Assembly (NCBI GenBank): GCA_950022295.1 | Contig: OX465598.1 | Location: 62,976,001 to 63,040,000, forward strand | DNA length: 64,000 nucleotides | Direction of reading: 5' to 3' | Source of the DNA: Bromus sterilis | Taxonomy: Eukaryota > Streptophyta > Magnoliopsida > Poales > Poaceae | Shown: positions 35,194 through 46,430 of the stretch, one piece after another | How the letters are laid out: each line of letters starts with the position of its first letter | Position numbering within the stretch: the stretch's first letter is position 1 | Notes under the pieces: generated by a model | Databases searched by the model: none | What the model was told of the DNA's origin: nothing | Seen by the model: only the letters and a program-made list of their open reading frames with translations | Translations under genes and position numbers: made by a program

Positions 35194-35902
35194 GTCCCAG
35201 ACAGCAGTCTGGTCCCTCGTGGAAGGGCATGTTGGTTTTACAAGGCTTCTCTAAGCCATTTGTTAAACTTGTCTGTACTCAGACCTAATTTGCTTCCGTT
35301 GTATGATGTAATGTTGATCACAGACATGTGATCTTTGTATACTCTATGTGTATATCAATAAAGAGTACTTTGTAGAGTTATGTGATGATACCTGCTGTTC
35401 ATACTAGGCATGTGTGCTGCGTGTATGTTTATAACATGCATGTCTTAGTATGGGTTTTCGAGACCTTAGTTGTGATCTGGCTGGCGGTCTTTTATACACC
35501 AAGTGGCCCTTAGATGTGCGCAGCTTGGGGCATCGCGATGCGATTGTTCGTGACGCTGTCACGTGCACACTTTGTTGTATGATCGAGCCCGCCCTAGACC
35601 CCGACTAAGTGATCGGGCTGGAGTAAGTTTATGTAAGAGTTAGGATCCAATCGATAACATGGTTGAGGCGACTTGTCTATGAGTATGGGATTCACCACCC
35701 ATAAGCATTTAGACTTGTGAGCGGACGTTGAGGACCCATCTCAGTTGATCATCCGGCCTGAATGGGATGCCCCTCACGTTCGATGCTTACCGAGAACGTT
35801 CTGTGCTTGGCCTTGTCTTCTTAGACAAGTGGGTATGGTTCTCGGCTCTCCATGTGATTGTATCGTGACTGGAATTACATACGCTAACCCCGGGTCCCGA
35901 CA

Positions 35903-36376
35903 GACTTGGTATCAGAGAAGGACTGTTTGTAGGCTTATCAAACCCTTGGTCGAAGTCGAGTCTAGCATTCTATAGTTATATAGTTACTTGGGTATATAAG
36001 GGAACAACGTAAGGCTTCTTTTTCTCCTTACCCTCATCGATCTAAGTTCTGGGTCACCCTTATCCTTTCTACGGGATGATAGGACTAGGCTCATCTATGT
36101 ATTTACTAGAACATCTCGTTGTTTGCCTCCTTGTAGCCGTAGGACAGTTGCGGTCGTCCAGACTCATCATTCTGTTGAGTTCCTTGAAGAAGTTCTGTCC
36201 AATTTCTTCGAGGTTGTTTCATTTTCCATCCCGGTGTAGCCGTTATGCTGCCGGATTTATCCCGTGTTTCTGTGGATCATTGCCTTCGCATTATAATCCT
36301 TTCCGCCTTCATCATGTCTTGTTATCCTTGAATCCATCATTCAACCTGTTCTGATTGTTGATTTTTATCACACAGG
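35903..36376 (+). other. leader of G with primer binding site
   Basis: TGGTATCAGAGA at 35907-35918 matches the initiator-Met tRNA type of PBS, four bases inside the LTR end. The rest is pyrimidine-rich leader up to the gag ATG. The stretch ggtcgaagtcgagtctag at about 35949-35966 is shared with the leader of F. The bases before the ATG (tttttatcacacag) look like a splice acceptor. Confidence 0.75.
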
Positions 36377-37342
36377 ATGTCAGTTGGAACTCGTAGTGCT
36401 GTTCGTCGGAATCGAGACCGTGTTCGGAATAGAAATGATGATGAACCTCTACCACCGCCTTCTGCGGCGGAAATCATGATGGAAGCTGAGAAGAATCAAC
36501 GTGATCAAACACGCCTTCTGGAGCTCATCGAGCAGAATACCTCACGTCATTGCAATGTGGTTGTGAGCATCCCGGACTTCATCCTCCTCAAGCCACCGGT
36601 ATTCCGATGTTCTTCTAAGCCCCTTGAAGCTGATTATTGGCTCTGTTCCATCGAGCGTAAGCTTGACACTGCACTTGTTGCTCCCAATGATCGAGTTGTA
36701 TTCGCGGTATACTTTCTGGAAAGTGCTGCTGCTGAATGGTGGGAGAACTATGTTGCTATGCAGCCAGGTGGTCACCTAGTGACTTGGCAGGAGTTCTGTG
36801 TTGCCTTTTGAGGGTACCACCTTCTGGATGAGTTGATGGAGCGCAAGAAGGAAGAGTTCTGCAATTTGACTCAAGGAGAGATGTCCATCCATGAGTATGT
36901 GAGAGAGTTCAACCGTCTTGCTCGGTATTCCCAAGATGAGATCACCACCGATGCCAGAAAGCAGGCAAGGTTCCGTAAGGGACTTAGCCCCATCCTTCGT
37001 CATGATCTCAACCTCATCGATTTTGCCACCTTTGAGGATTTAGTCAACAGATCCTTCAGAGCTGAGCATGGCAATGAAATTTTTGAAGAGTCCCGCAAGC
37101 ATGCTCTTGAGCTTGCTCCTTCTTCAAGTGCAACCCCTCAGAAACGCAGAATTTGGATTCCAACCAGAGTCATACCTCAAAAGTTTCTTCAGAGACCACC
37201 AAATATATGCCACCCCCCTCAACACATTATTCCACCCCGGAATGATGGTGTGTAGCCAAGCAATCCCACTTCCAACAATCCAGACAGGGTATGCTTTAAG
37301 TGTGGTCTTCCAGGCCATTACTTTCGTCAATGCCCTCAGGTC
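36377..37342 (+). pseudogene. gag: gypsy G gag with zinc knuckle
   Basis: It starts at ATG 36377 (MSVGTRSAVRRNRDRVRN). The capsid domain includes PPVFRCSSKPLEADYWLCSI and FLESAAAEWWENYV, followed by LLDELMERKKEEFCNL and YVREFNRLARYS. The CCHC knuckle CFKCGLPGHYFRQC lies at about 37288-37329. The frame is continuous with the protease-RT frame but is cut by TGA 36809-36811 and TAG 37253-37255, both explainable as single C-to-T changes. Gag would form the particle and bind RNA. As it stands, only a capsid fragment could be made. Confidence 0.9.
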
Positions 37343-39160
37343 TTGATGGCACCACGTCATTCTCGACCTAAGCCTCCAAAGAAATCCACCACCAAAACCA
37401 TCCCAGCAAAGCTTTCAGTCACAAGTAGTGGTTATGTAAACCAAATCTCAGTTGAGGAAACCACTGCTCCTTCTGACGTCATCCTTGGCACACTCCCAGT
37501 CAATCATGTTCCCGCCTCCGTTCTTTTCGATCCAGGAGCTTCTCATTCATTCATGTCGGAGAGTTACGCACTTCGTCATGGATTTTCTTTTGAAGAAATG
37601 TTTTCTCCAATGATCATTCAAACTCCTGGTTCAAAGTGGCAAACTAATAGAGTAAGCCATGGCAATCAAATTGCAATTGAGGGTTTAGTATTACTTGCTT
37701 CTCTTATATCCCTCAAGTCTTCGGACATTGATGTCATCCTAGGAATGGATTGGTTAGCAAGGCAAAATGCTTTCCTTGATTGTAAAGCCAAATCAGTCAA
37801 ACTCACCCATCCTTCAGGACAGATCATTGACTACACATCACCCAGCTCTAAAAACCAGATGCATACTTTGAATGTGCGTCCCCTTCCTAACCTTGAAGAT
37901 GTTCCGGTGGTTCGTGACTTCCCGGATGTCTTTCCTGAAGAGCTGCCGAGAATGCCACCCGACAGGTGTGTAGAATTCATAGTGGATCTTATACCAGGCA
38001 CAACCCCAATCTCGAGACGCCCATATAGAATGGCCCCACATGAGTTAGCTGAGCTAAAAACCCAACTTGATGCTTCGTTGGCAAAAGGCTTCATCCGCCC
38101 TAGCTCATCGCCATGGGGTTGCCCCGTTCTGTTCGTAACGAAGAAAGATGGAACAGAAAGGATGTACGTAGACTATCGCCCGCTAAATCTAGCGATGATA
38201 AAGAACAAGTACCCACTGCCCAGGATCAATGATCTTTATGATCAACTTGCAGGATCCTCTGTCTTCTCCAAGATGGATTTGAGATTAGGCTATCATCAAA
38301 TCAAAATCCGAAACGAGGACATACCCAAAACGGCTTTCACTACTCGTTATGGTCTTTACGAGTATACCGTCATGTCCTTTGGTTTAACTAATGCCCCCGC
38401 CACATTCTCGCGCTTAATGAATTCGATCTTCATGGAGTACCTAGATAAATTTGTTGTGGTTTATCTTGATGACATTCTCATCTACTCGAAGAACGAAGAA
38501 GAGCACGCAGAACATCTTAGGTTGGTATTGATGAAACTTAGAGAGCATCGCCTTTATGCCAAGTTCTCCAAGTGTGAATTTTGCCTACCAGAAGTGACCT
38601 ACTTAGGCCACGTGATTTCTGCGAAAGGTGTTGCAGTCAATCCCGAGAGAGTTCAGGCCGTCCTTGACTGGACTCCACCTGAATCGGTTAAGCAAGTTAG
38701 GAGTTTTCTTGGCTTAGCAAGCTATTGCCGTCGCTTCGTCGAGAACTTTTCTAAAGTTGCAAAGCCTCTTACTGAACTCCTCAAGAAAGATAAGAAATTC
38801 CAATGGACCCCCAAGTGCGAGGAAAGCTTTCAAGAGCTAAAAGGAAGATTGACTTCTGCACCCGTACTTGCACCTCCAGACACAAAAAGGGATTTCAAGA
38901 TCTATTGTGATGCTTCACGGCAAGGGTTAGGATGCATACTTATGCAAGATCGACATGTGGTAGCTTATGCTTCACGCCAGTTGCGGCCACATGAAGAGAA
39001 CTATCCAACCCATGATCTTGAACTCTCTGTCGTAGTTCATGCCCTGAAGACTTGGCGACATTACCTCCTTGGTAATCGTTGTGAGATCTATTCCGATCAC
39101 CAAAGCCTCAAATACATATTCACCCAACCAGATCTAAACTCAGGCAAAGACGCTGGATAG
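37343..39160 (+). CDS. pol: gypsy G protease, reverse transcriptase and RNase H
   Basis: A 605-codon open frame. The protease motif is FDPGAS at residues 62-67, where Ser or Thr normally follows the catalytic Asp, and LGMDWL lies further on. RT runs over about residues 200-420, with FIRPSSSPWGCPVLFVTKKDG, YRPLN, FSKMDLRLGYHQI, FGLTNAPATF and the catalytic YLDD at residues 374-377 (38462-38473). RNase H follows with YCDASRQGLGCILMQ and SDHQSLKYIF. The order is that of gypsy pol. The frame ends early because one base is missing near 39136, just before the connection to integrase. The first Met is internal: this is a continuation of gag. Confidence 0.93.
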   Translation: MMAPRHSRPKPPKKSTTKTIPAKLSVTSSGYVNQISVEETTAPSDVILGTLPVNHVPASVLFDPGASHSFMSESYALRHGFSFEEMFSPMIIQTPGSKWQTNRVSHGNQIAIEGLVLLASLISLKSSDIDVILGMDWLARQNAFLDCKAKSVKLTHPSGQIIDYTSPSSKNQMHTLNVRPLPNLEDVPVVRDFPDVFPEELPRMPPDRCVEFIVDLIPGTTPISRRPYRMAPHELAELKTQLDASLAKGFIRPSSSPWGCPVLFVTKKDGTERMYVDYRPLNLAMIKNKYPLPRINDLYDQLAGSSVFSKMDLRLGYHQIKIRNEDIPKTAFTTRYGLYEYTVMSFGLTNAPATFSRLMNSIFMEYLDKFVVVYLDDILIYSKNEEEHAEHLRLVLMKLREHRLYAKFSKCEFCLPEVTYLGHVISAKGVAVNPERVQAVLDWTPPESVKQVRSFLGLASYCRRFVENFSKVAKPLTELLKKDKKFQWTPKCEESFQELKGRLTSAPVLAPPDTKRDFKIYCDASRQGLGCILMQDRHVVAYASRQLRPHEENYPTHDLELSVVVHALKTWRHYLLGNRCEIYSDHQSLKYIFTQPDLNSGKDAG

Positions 39161-40452
39161 AGTTGATAAAAGATTATGACTTAGGAATTTCTTACACCCC
39201 AGGCAAAGCCAATGTCATGGCTGATGCACTAAGTCGTAAGTCGTATTGTAACAACCTCATGTTACAACAGTATCAACCACTTCTTCATGAGGAATTTTGC
39301 AAGCTCAATCTTGAGATAGTTCCTCGTGGATCTCTTTTCAACTTGGTGGCGAAACCAACCCTTGAGGATCAAATCATAGCCTCCCAGAAACAAGATAGTA
39401 GTATTCAAGAGATCAAGCAGAACATTGATAGCGGAGTTGCTAAATGTTTCTCTGCAAATGATCAAGGAACGATATTCTTCGAAAATCGTTTAGCAGTTCC
39501 TGAGAATGAAGACCTAAAGCAGCTGATCCTTAAGGAAGCTCATGACACTCCCCTCTCCATTCATCCCGGTAGCACAAAAATGTACCGAGATCTACGCCAG
39601 AGATTTTGGTGGAACCGGATGAAGAGAGACATTGCAAAATTTGTTTCCGAATGTGATGTTTGTCGTCGCATTAAGGCAGAACACCAAAGACCTGCTGGTA
39701 CTCTTCAACCATTGTCTATTCCCGAATGGAAATGGGACAAGGTCGGTATAGACTTCATCACCGGCTTTCCAAAAACCCAGAAAGGAAATGATGCCATCTT
39801 CGTGGTCATTGATAGACTTTCCAAAGTTGCTCACTTTCTTCCTGTTCGCGAGTTTATAACTGCTAGTCAGTTGGCGGACTTGTATGTCTCTAGAATCGTG
39901 TCTCTTCACGGTGTTCCTTTGGTGATCAATTCTGATCGTGGTAGCCTTTTCACCTCTAGATTTTGGGAAAGTTTTCAGAATGCTATGGGAACTCATCTAT
40001 CTTTTAGTACAGCTTTCCACCCTCAATCTAGCGGTCAAGTTGAAAGGGTTAATCAAATCTTGGAAGACATGCTCAGAGCTTGTGTTATCTCTTTCGGAAA
40101 GAATTAGGAGAAATCTCTTCCATTTGCCGAATTTGCTTATAACAATAGCTATCAATCTAGTCTGAACATGGCTCCCTTTGAATTCCTCTATGGTCGACGA
40201 TGTCGAACACCCCTAAACTGGTCAGAAACCGGTGAAAGACAACTCTTTGGACCCGATATGATCAAGGAAGCAGAAGAGCAAGTTCGCATTATTCGTGATC
40301 GTATGAAAGCCGCTCAGTCTCGTCAAAAGAGCTACTATGATCGTCATCATAGAGAGGAGAGCTACAATATTGATGAGAAGGCTTACCTCCGGGTTACTCC
40401 TCTGAAGGGAACCCAAAGATTCGGTATCAAAGGCAAATTGGCCCCACGTTAA
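39143..40452 (+). pseudogene. pol: gypsy G integrase
   Basis: It follows RNase H after a frameshift near 39136-39142 and begins with YTPGKANVMADALSRK. It contains the HHCC zinc finger (HPGSTKMYRDLRQRFWW ... CDVCRRIK). The core has GIDFITGFP, INSDRGSLFTS and HPQSSGQVERVNQ, which hold the three catalytic acidic residues. The C-terminal part has APFEFLYGRRCRTPL. TAG at 40105-40107 and TAA at 40450-40452 interrupt an otherwise single frame. The enzyme would insert element cDNA; this copy is broken. Confidence 0.9.
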
Positions 40453-40854
40453 ATCGGACCCTTCCGCATTCTAGCTAAACGTGGAGCAGTTGCCTACCAA
40501 CTTGAACTACCCCCTCACCTTTCCCGAGTACATGATGTATTCCATGTGTCACAACTCAGGCGTTGCTTCAAGGACCCCATCCGCGAAGTCGACCATGAAG
40601 CGCTTGATCTCCAAGATGACCTTTCTTATCGAGAGTACCCTGTTCGTATTCTTGATTCCGCAGAGCGTGTCACTCGTCGTCAGAAGATCAGGTTCCTTAA
40701 AGTTCAATGGTCACATCACTCCGAAAAAGAAGCAACATGGGAAAGAGAAGACCGCCTCCGTGCCGAGTACCCCACCTTCCTCCCGACGACTTCTGAATCT
40801 CGGGACGAGATTCTTTTGAGTGGGGGCGAGTTGTCAGAACCCCAACTAGGGTAA
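40453..40854 (+). pseudogene. gypsy G integrase tail with chromodomain-like end
   Basis: The same frame as integrase, after TAA 40450-40452. It contains the GPFRIL-type block and HDVFHVSQLRRC, then a short chromodomain-like segment around FLKVQWSHHSEKEATWERED. In chromoviruses this tail guides integration to certain chromatin. The frame runs on through the hairpin and polypurine tract and about 20 bp into the 3' LTR, stopping at 40854. The native end is probably near 40820. Confidence 0.8.
40795..40831 (+). other. hairpin and polypurine tract of G
   Basis: GAATCTCG (40795-40802), loop GGA, CGAGATTC (40806-40813) forms a perfect 8 bp inverted repeat. The purine-rich ttttgagtgggggcgagt and the LTR at 40832 follow immediately. 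The same layout exists in F at 54355-54373. Confidence 0.75.
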
Positions 40855-43800
40855 GTTCTAGGGCTTGTTTGACCCTTTTGCTTCATGGAAAATTCAAAAA
40901 TAAATTCAAAAATGGGGAAGCAGAAAGCCCTGAGAAATTATTTTGAAATGGCCAGATAAAAACTTTTTTCCAAAAATCTTTTGAATGTTTGGAAAATTCC
41001 TATAAATGATGCTGATCATTTTAAAAGTGGTTTGGGTATTTTCCCATACTCATGGAATTTTCTAATATTTATTGAATTTCAAAAATGTCCAAATTATTTA
41101 TGTAACTAGCTACTGGTCACCTAGTATTTATAAAGTATTTGGACATTTATTAAAAATGCCTAGCTATTTTAAATCTAGGCAAAACAAATGAAATAGAAAA
41201 ACTAAAAAGAAAAAGAAAGCAGAGACCTTACCTAACGCCCACAGGCGAGGCCCACCTTACCTCGGCCTGGCCCAGCCCAACCGGCCACCTTGTCTTCTTC
41301 CTCCCCTCGATCCCAAGCTGCTCGGTGGCGAGCTGTGGGTGCGCCGACGCCACCGAGGCCTCTCTGGAGCCCCCTCTTCTCTTCCAAGGCGCCACACAGC
41401 TCGCCCAGAAGCCCCGCAGTCTTCCCCCTCCTCTGGCTCTCTCCCCACGCCCTCTCTCTCTCGTTTTCGCACGGACCCGAAGCCCAGCCGGAGCACGCCG
41501 CCGTAGAACTCGCGGCCACCGTGCCCCACTCGTCGCCGCAAGCTGTCCAGAAGCTCCGCCGGCATCGACTTCCTCAAGCCGCGCAACGAATCGAGGCCAG
41601 GAACCCTTGGAAGAGCCGCCAGCTTCAAGTTCTTCTCCACGGCCGCCGTACGCCATTGCCGGAATTCGCCGTCGCCTCGCATCCTCCGGCTTCCTCGAGC
41701 CCGTCTCTGCAACCAAGGTGAGCATGCGCTCAATTCCCCTCTTTTTGCCGCTCGAATCCGTGCCCGAATCTCCTTCCACCTTGGTCCAGTCCACGGCCGC
41801 CGCCGACGAGCTTCCGGGCCTCCCCTTGAGCCCCTGATGGCGTAGCTCGAAGAGGACGAGCACGGGCATCACTCCGGTGCCCTCCGCGTGCCCAGCTGTG
41901 CACGGAAACGCCGTCCGCAGCGGGCGCCGCCGTGCGGTTTGGTTACCGGCGGCTAACCGCCGGCGAGCCATTTAGCTTAGGGGTTAATCCCCTGTCAGTT
42001 GACCCTTAGGTCACTGACTGGTGGGCCCTAGCCCCCCCTAATGACTCGGTTTAGCTAATTAAACCGGTTTAAACCCCTCTGTGACTGACCAGCCGACCCC
42101 ACCTGTCAGGCCCCCTGGTGACATCAGCATTGCGTCATGCTGACGCAATAAACTTTTTCCAGAGAATTAATTTAATCCAGAAAATTCCAGAAAATCATTT
42201 AAACTTGGGAAATTCATAACTAATTCATTTTAACTCCAAATATAACAAATAATATGTCTAAAAATATCAGAAAAATCCAAGGATTATGAATATGGGCTCT
42301 GTTTTCATGTTTGACCAATTAAAATTGGGTGAACAGTGCAAAACATCCATATGGCTTTATTTCAAATTCAAATTTGAAGTACATTTGCAAATGACTTTGC
42401 ATTTGACTTCTTTTAAATGGAATTGTACCAACATTGTGACCAAGAACATCACCATTTCAATATTGATCATGTGTTTGATGCATTGCAATTAAATTTATAT
42501 TTATTGTTTGTTTGGTTGTTTGCTCGATAGACGTGCAACCGGAACTGGAGGCCACCCCCTTCGTTGAAGACACCGTTATCGAACCTCATCAGCAAGGCAA
42601 GCAAACCCCATTGATCATGTCTATAAAATCCTATTTCCCTCTTAGTCTCGCTTATGCATGTTTAGGAGATCACCGAGACACGTTCTTTCGCATAGTTGAA
42701 CCCATTCCGATGTATGACCTATCATTTTGTCACCGTATTAAGCAAACCACAATCCTAGCAGATTTAGGAGTTGAATGATGAGCATGTGGCCCCTGCAACT
42801 GTTACTGCTTTTGCTGCTTAGTGATACCACGAGGATGTTTTGATTGTGAGTCGGGATGGAATGAACACAGTGGTGTTGATGAAAGTGAAACGTGTTGGTG
42901 AATCCACCTAAGCAAAGGTGAACGATGAGAGGTTGTGTAGGAGTACACAGTGGGTTGTCTCGTTGAACACTGCCCTAGGCCCCGAGTTCCTGTTTTGTGA
43001 TCCAAGACAAAGAGTATGACCACATGTAGGGTTTTATGGAAGCCCCGTTTGGCCTCTTTACATACCCGATCCGGTCCAGGAGTCACAATAGATTCGGGCT
43101 TTCCATTTGGCATATGCATAGAAAAAAATATGAAGAAAAGGTTGCATCATCCTAGATATGTGGGTGGACTTGTGAGGCAGTGAAACCATCTGGCAGAGGT
43201 GGCGTCTCGGTCCCTTACATTATCTGAGTCCATTTCGTGGAACCGGCCGGACTCTCGAGCGGTGCCAAACTCAGGTAGTCGACTCCTGGATTAGAGAAGG
43301 TGATGTGAGGTTAGTGCCTTGGTTTCATCCACGTCCGACATCCGCTTGAAGGATGCCAAGAACGAGGCGATAAGTGATGACACGCGTGTGAAGATGTACA
43401 CCCCTGCAGGGTTAATGAACTATTCGAATAGCCGTGTCCGCGGTTATGGACTACTTGGAAACCTCTACTTGATCATAGATAACTTGAATGGATACTTATA
43501 AAACTCGCAAGATAAGCGTGAATGCTATGGTGTGCCTCCTCGTGGGGAAGTCGAGGAAGTAACCATAGTGGTGTATTGGTTGGAGATGTAGTGGACTCGT
43601 GTACGCTTCTTATCTCAAGTCTGGTACTCGTAGTTCAGGACTAGCCAAGTCAAAGCTGGCACTTCTGCATGATGAAACCCCACCTCCCTTTACCTTGATA
43701 CTTGAGCATGAGTAGTGTAGTTCTGATGTAAGTCTTGCTGAGTACGACTTTGTACTCACGTTTGCTTATTTTATGTTTTAGATAAGAAACCGGACCCCGA

Positions 43801-44552
43801 TGGAGTCATCAACCTGAAGCTCGACGTTGACCTTGGTAGTATAGTCCCAGACAGCAGTCTGGTCCCTCGTGGAAGGGCATGTTGGTTTTACAAGGCTTCT
43901 CTAAGCCATTTGTTAAACTTGTCTGTACTCAGACCTAATTTGCTTCCGTTGTATGATGTAATGTTGATCACAGACATGTGATCTTTGTATACTCTATGTG
44001 TATATCAATAAAGAGTACTTTGTAGAGTTATGTGATGATACCTGCTGTTCATACTAGGCATGTGTGCTGCGTGTATGTTTATAACATGCATGTCTTAGTA
44101 TGGGTTTTCGAGACCTTAGTTGTGATCTGGCTGGCGGTCTTTTATACACCAAGTGGCCCTTAGATGTGCGCAGCTTGGAGCATCGCGATGCGATTGTTCG
44201 TGACGCTGTCACGTGCACACTTTGTTGTATGATCGAGCCCGCCCTAGACCCCGACTAAGTGATCGGGCTGGAGTAAGTTTATGTAAGAGTTAGGATCCAA
44301 TCGATAACATGGTTGACGCGACTTGTCTATGAGTATGGGATTCACCACCCATAAGCATTTAGACTTGTGAGCGGACGTTGAGGACCCATCTCAGTTGATC
44401 ATCCGGCCTGAATGGGATGCCCCTCACGTTCGATGCTTACCGAGAACGTTCTGTGCTTGGCCTTGTCTGCTTAGACAAGTGGGTACGGTTCTCGGCTCTC
44501 CATGTGATTGTATCGTGACTGGAATTACATACGCTAACCCCGGGTCCCGACA
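40832..44552 (+). repeat. 3' LTR of G (3721 bp)
   Basis: TGTCAGAACC to GGTCCCGACA, followed by TSD gggtg. It is nearly identical to the 5' LTR apart from the missing G' insertion, a 55 bp deletion near 41067 and small indels. A TATA-like tttataaag lies at about 41128 and the GC-rich block at 41250-41970. Exon-like stretches sit after gatag at 42530 and after ttttag at 43781. Confidence 0.93.
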
Positions 44553-45710
44553 GGGTGGTACTTCAACCACGGGTTCACTGACTGGCTCTGCCATAATGGC
44601 ATCACTTGCCGTGTCTTCCCCAAGTGGTTTATCTCGAACCTCTTCGATTTGCACCGTCCTCCCATTAGCCTTCCTAGTGAGAAACTCTTTCTCAAGGAAG
44701 GTACCATGTCGAGCAACAAACACTTTGCCCTCTTGTCGGTTGTAGAAGTAATACCCTAAGGTTTCCCTTGGATATCCCACGAATATGCACTTATCCGATT
44801 TGGGTGCGATCTTGTCCGACTGAAGTCGCTTGACAAATGGTTCACAACCCCAAATCTTTAGAAAAGACAAACTGTGACGCTTCCCAGTCCATATCTCATA
44901 TGGTGTCTTATCTACGGATTTAGATGGTACTCTGTTTAGTGTGAAAGCTGCAGTTTCTAGAGCATGACCCCAAAATGACAACGGTAGATCTGACTGACTC
45001 ATCATCGATCGAACCATGTCCAACAAGGTGCGATTCCTCCGTTCCGATACACCATTTATTTGAGGCGTTCCAGGAGGAGTGAGTTGTGGAACTATTCCAC
45101 GACTCTTGATATGATCATCAAACTCTTGACTCAGATATTCACCTCCACGATCTGATCGTAAAAGTTTGATCGTCTTGCCGAGTTGATTCTCTACTTCATT
45201 CTGAAACTCCTTGAACTTTTCAAAGGTTTCCGACTTGTGCCTCACCAAGAAGATATATCCATATCTGCTCAAGTCGTCGGTGAAAGTCACGAAGTACTGG
45301 TAACCACCTCTAGCAGTCGTGCTCATTGGTCCACACACATCAGTATGTATGAGTTCCAACAAGTCGGATGCCCTCTCGCAACTCTTTGCAAAAGGTGTCT
45401 TGGTCATATTGCCGAGTAGGCACGATTCGCATGTCTCGAATGATTCAAAATCAAACGAATTTAAAAGTCCATCATCATGGAGCTTCTTCATGCGCTTTTC
45501 ACTAATATGACCAAGCCGACAGTGCCAAAAGTAAGTTGTATTCAGATCGTTAGGTTTAAGCCTCTTGGCATTTATATTATAGACATATTCACCTTCAGGA
45601 TTAAAAATAAATAACCCATTCACAACGGGCGCCAAGCCATAAAACATCTGATTCAAATATATAGAACAACGATTGTCCTTAATAATGAATTCATAACCTT
45701 GTCTCATCAA
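44553..45710 (-). pseudogene. pol: copia C GAG-pre-integrase and integrase
   Basis: Contains YFWHCRLGHISEKRMKKLHD (pre-integrase), CESCLLGNMTKTPF (zinc-binding) and the integrase core, with HTDVCGPMSTTARGG, LRSDRGGEYLSQEF and GTPQINGVSERRNRTLL. Polyprotein blocks CIFVGYPRETLGYYFYN and EKEFLTRK follow, and the protein ends at the TSD beside G. Its continuation in the same frame is the RT half at 28019-26418. The catalytic Asp, Asp and Glu residues all appear present. A TGA at 45732-45734 separates it from the upstream piece. Confidence 0.9.
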
Positions 45711-45731
45711 ACATGAGGAAGAAATAATGTT

Positions 45732-46430
45732 TCAACTTAACGATGGAACATAATAACAATTATCAAGCTCCATTACAAATACAGAAGGTAAATTAAGTTG
45801 CATGGTGCCGACGGCTAATGCAGCAACTCTTGCTTTATTCCCGACGCGAATGTCAACTTCTCCTCTTGCGACATATCTACTTATTTTTAGTCCCTGCATC
45901 GAGTTGCAAATGTGAACAACTGATCCGGTATCATATACCCAAGAACTATTAGAAATATCCGCAAGATAAATGTCTATAACATATACAACAAGTGTACCTG
46001 TAGAAGACGTACTCCCACTGCTCTTGCCCTTGCTGGCGAGCCACTTGTTGTAGTTCCTCTTCCAGTGACCATTCTCCTTGCAATATAAGCAAATGGTCTC
46101 CGCGTCAGGTCCAGGCTTAGGCGACGGGGCTGGAGTCGGGATCACATCCTTGTCCTTTCCCTTTGCGTTAGCCTTCTTCTTGGTCCATGACTTCTTGAAC
46201 TTGGCCGTGTTCTGCACCATCAACACTTGATGTGTGACCTTCTTAATGTCCTGCTCTGCTATCTTAAGCATCCCATGCAATTCAGTGGGCTTCTTTTCCA
46301 TGCCATGCATATGAAAGTTCGTAATGAACGCGTTATAGCTTGGCGGAAGAGAACCCAAAATTGTATCTGTAGCTGACTCAGGAGTCAACGGATGCCCAAG
46401 ACGATCCAAAGCTTGCATGTATCCCATCAA
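45732..46430 (-). pseudogene. copia C gag C-terminal part and protease
   Basis: Gag capsid end (ILGSLPPSYNAFITNF), a zinc knuckle CLYCKENGHWKRNY in which the last Cys is replaced by Tyr, and the protease motif VYDTGSVVHICNS. The frame is the same as the integrase piece but closes with TGA 45732-45734. The overlap with the next gag piece to the right in another frame shows a frameshift near 46400-46430. The lost Cys would weaken RNA binding, another sign of age. Confidence 0.88.

Larger units (their letters stand above)
28020..35902 (+). repeat. 5' LTR of G, with nested solo LTR G'
   Basis: Positions 28020-30789 and 34874-35902 together align with the 3' LTR (40832-44552). The extra 4.1 kb is G'. 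Without G' the LTR is about 3.8 kb. The 3' LTR lacks about 55 bp near 28255-28310 and a short ggtcgccgc-type stretch near 29050. A TATA-like tttataaaag at about 28369-28378 precedes a GC-rich block (28490-29230). It ends ccgggtcccgaca at 35902. Confidence 0.92.
28020..44552 (+). mobile_element. chromodomain gypsy G (Tekay/Del-like), complete, TSD gggtg
   Basis: A plus-strand element with LTRs TGTCAGAACC...GGTCCCGACA at 28020-35902 and 40832-44552, flanked by gggtg at 28015-28019 and 44553-44557. Interior: PBS, gag, protease, RT, RNase H, integrase, chromodomain-like tail, polypurine tract. The total is 16.5 kb, or about 12.4 kb without the nested solo LTR G'. It interrupts copia C. Stops and a frameshift disable it. 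The lineage call rests on the domain order and on the conserved ctcgggacgagatt before the polypurine tract. Confidence 0.93.

Noticed and set aside
40481..40819. 112-codon frame overlapping the integrase tail of G
   Set aside because: It is a shifted shadow of the real chromodomain-tail frame, which carries the recognisable motifs.
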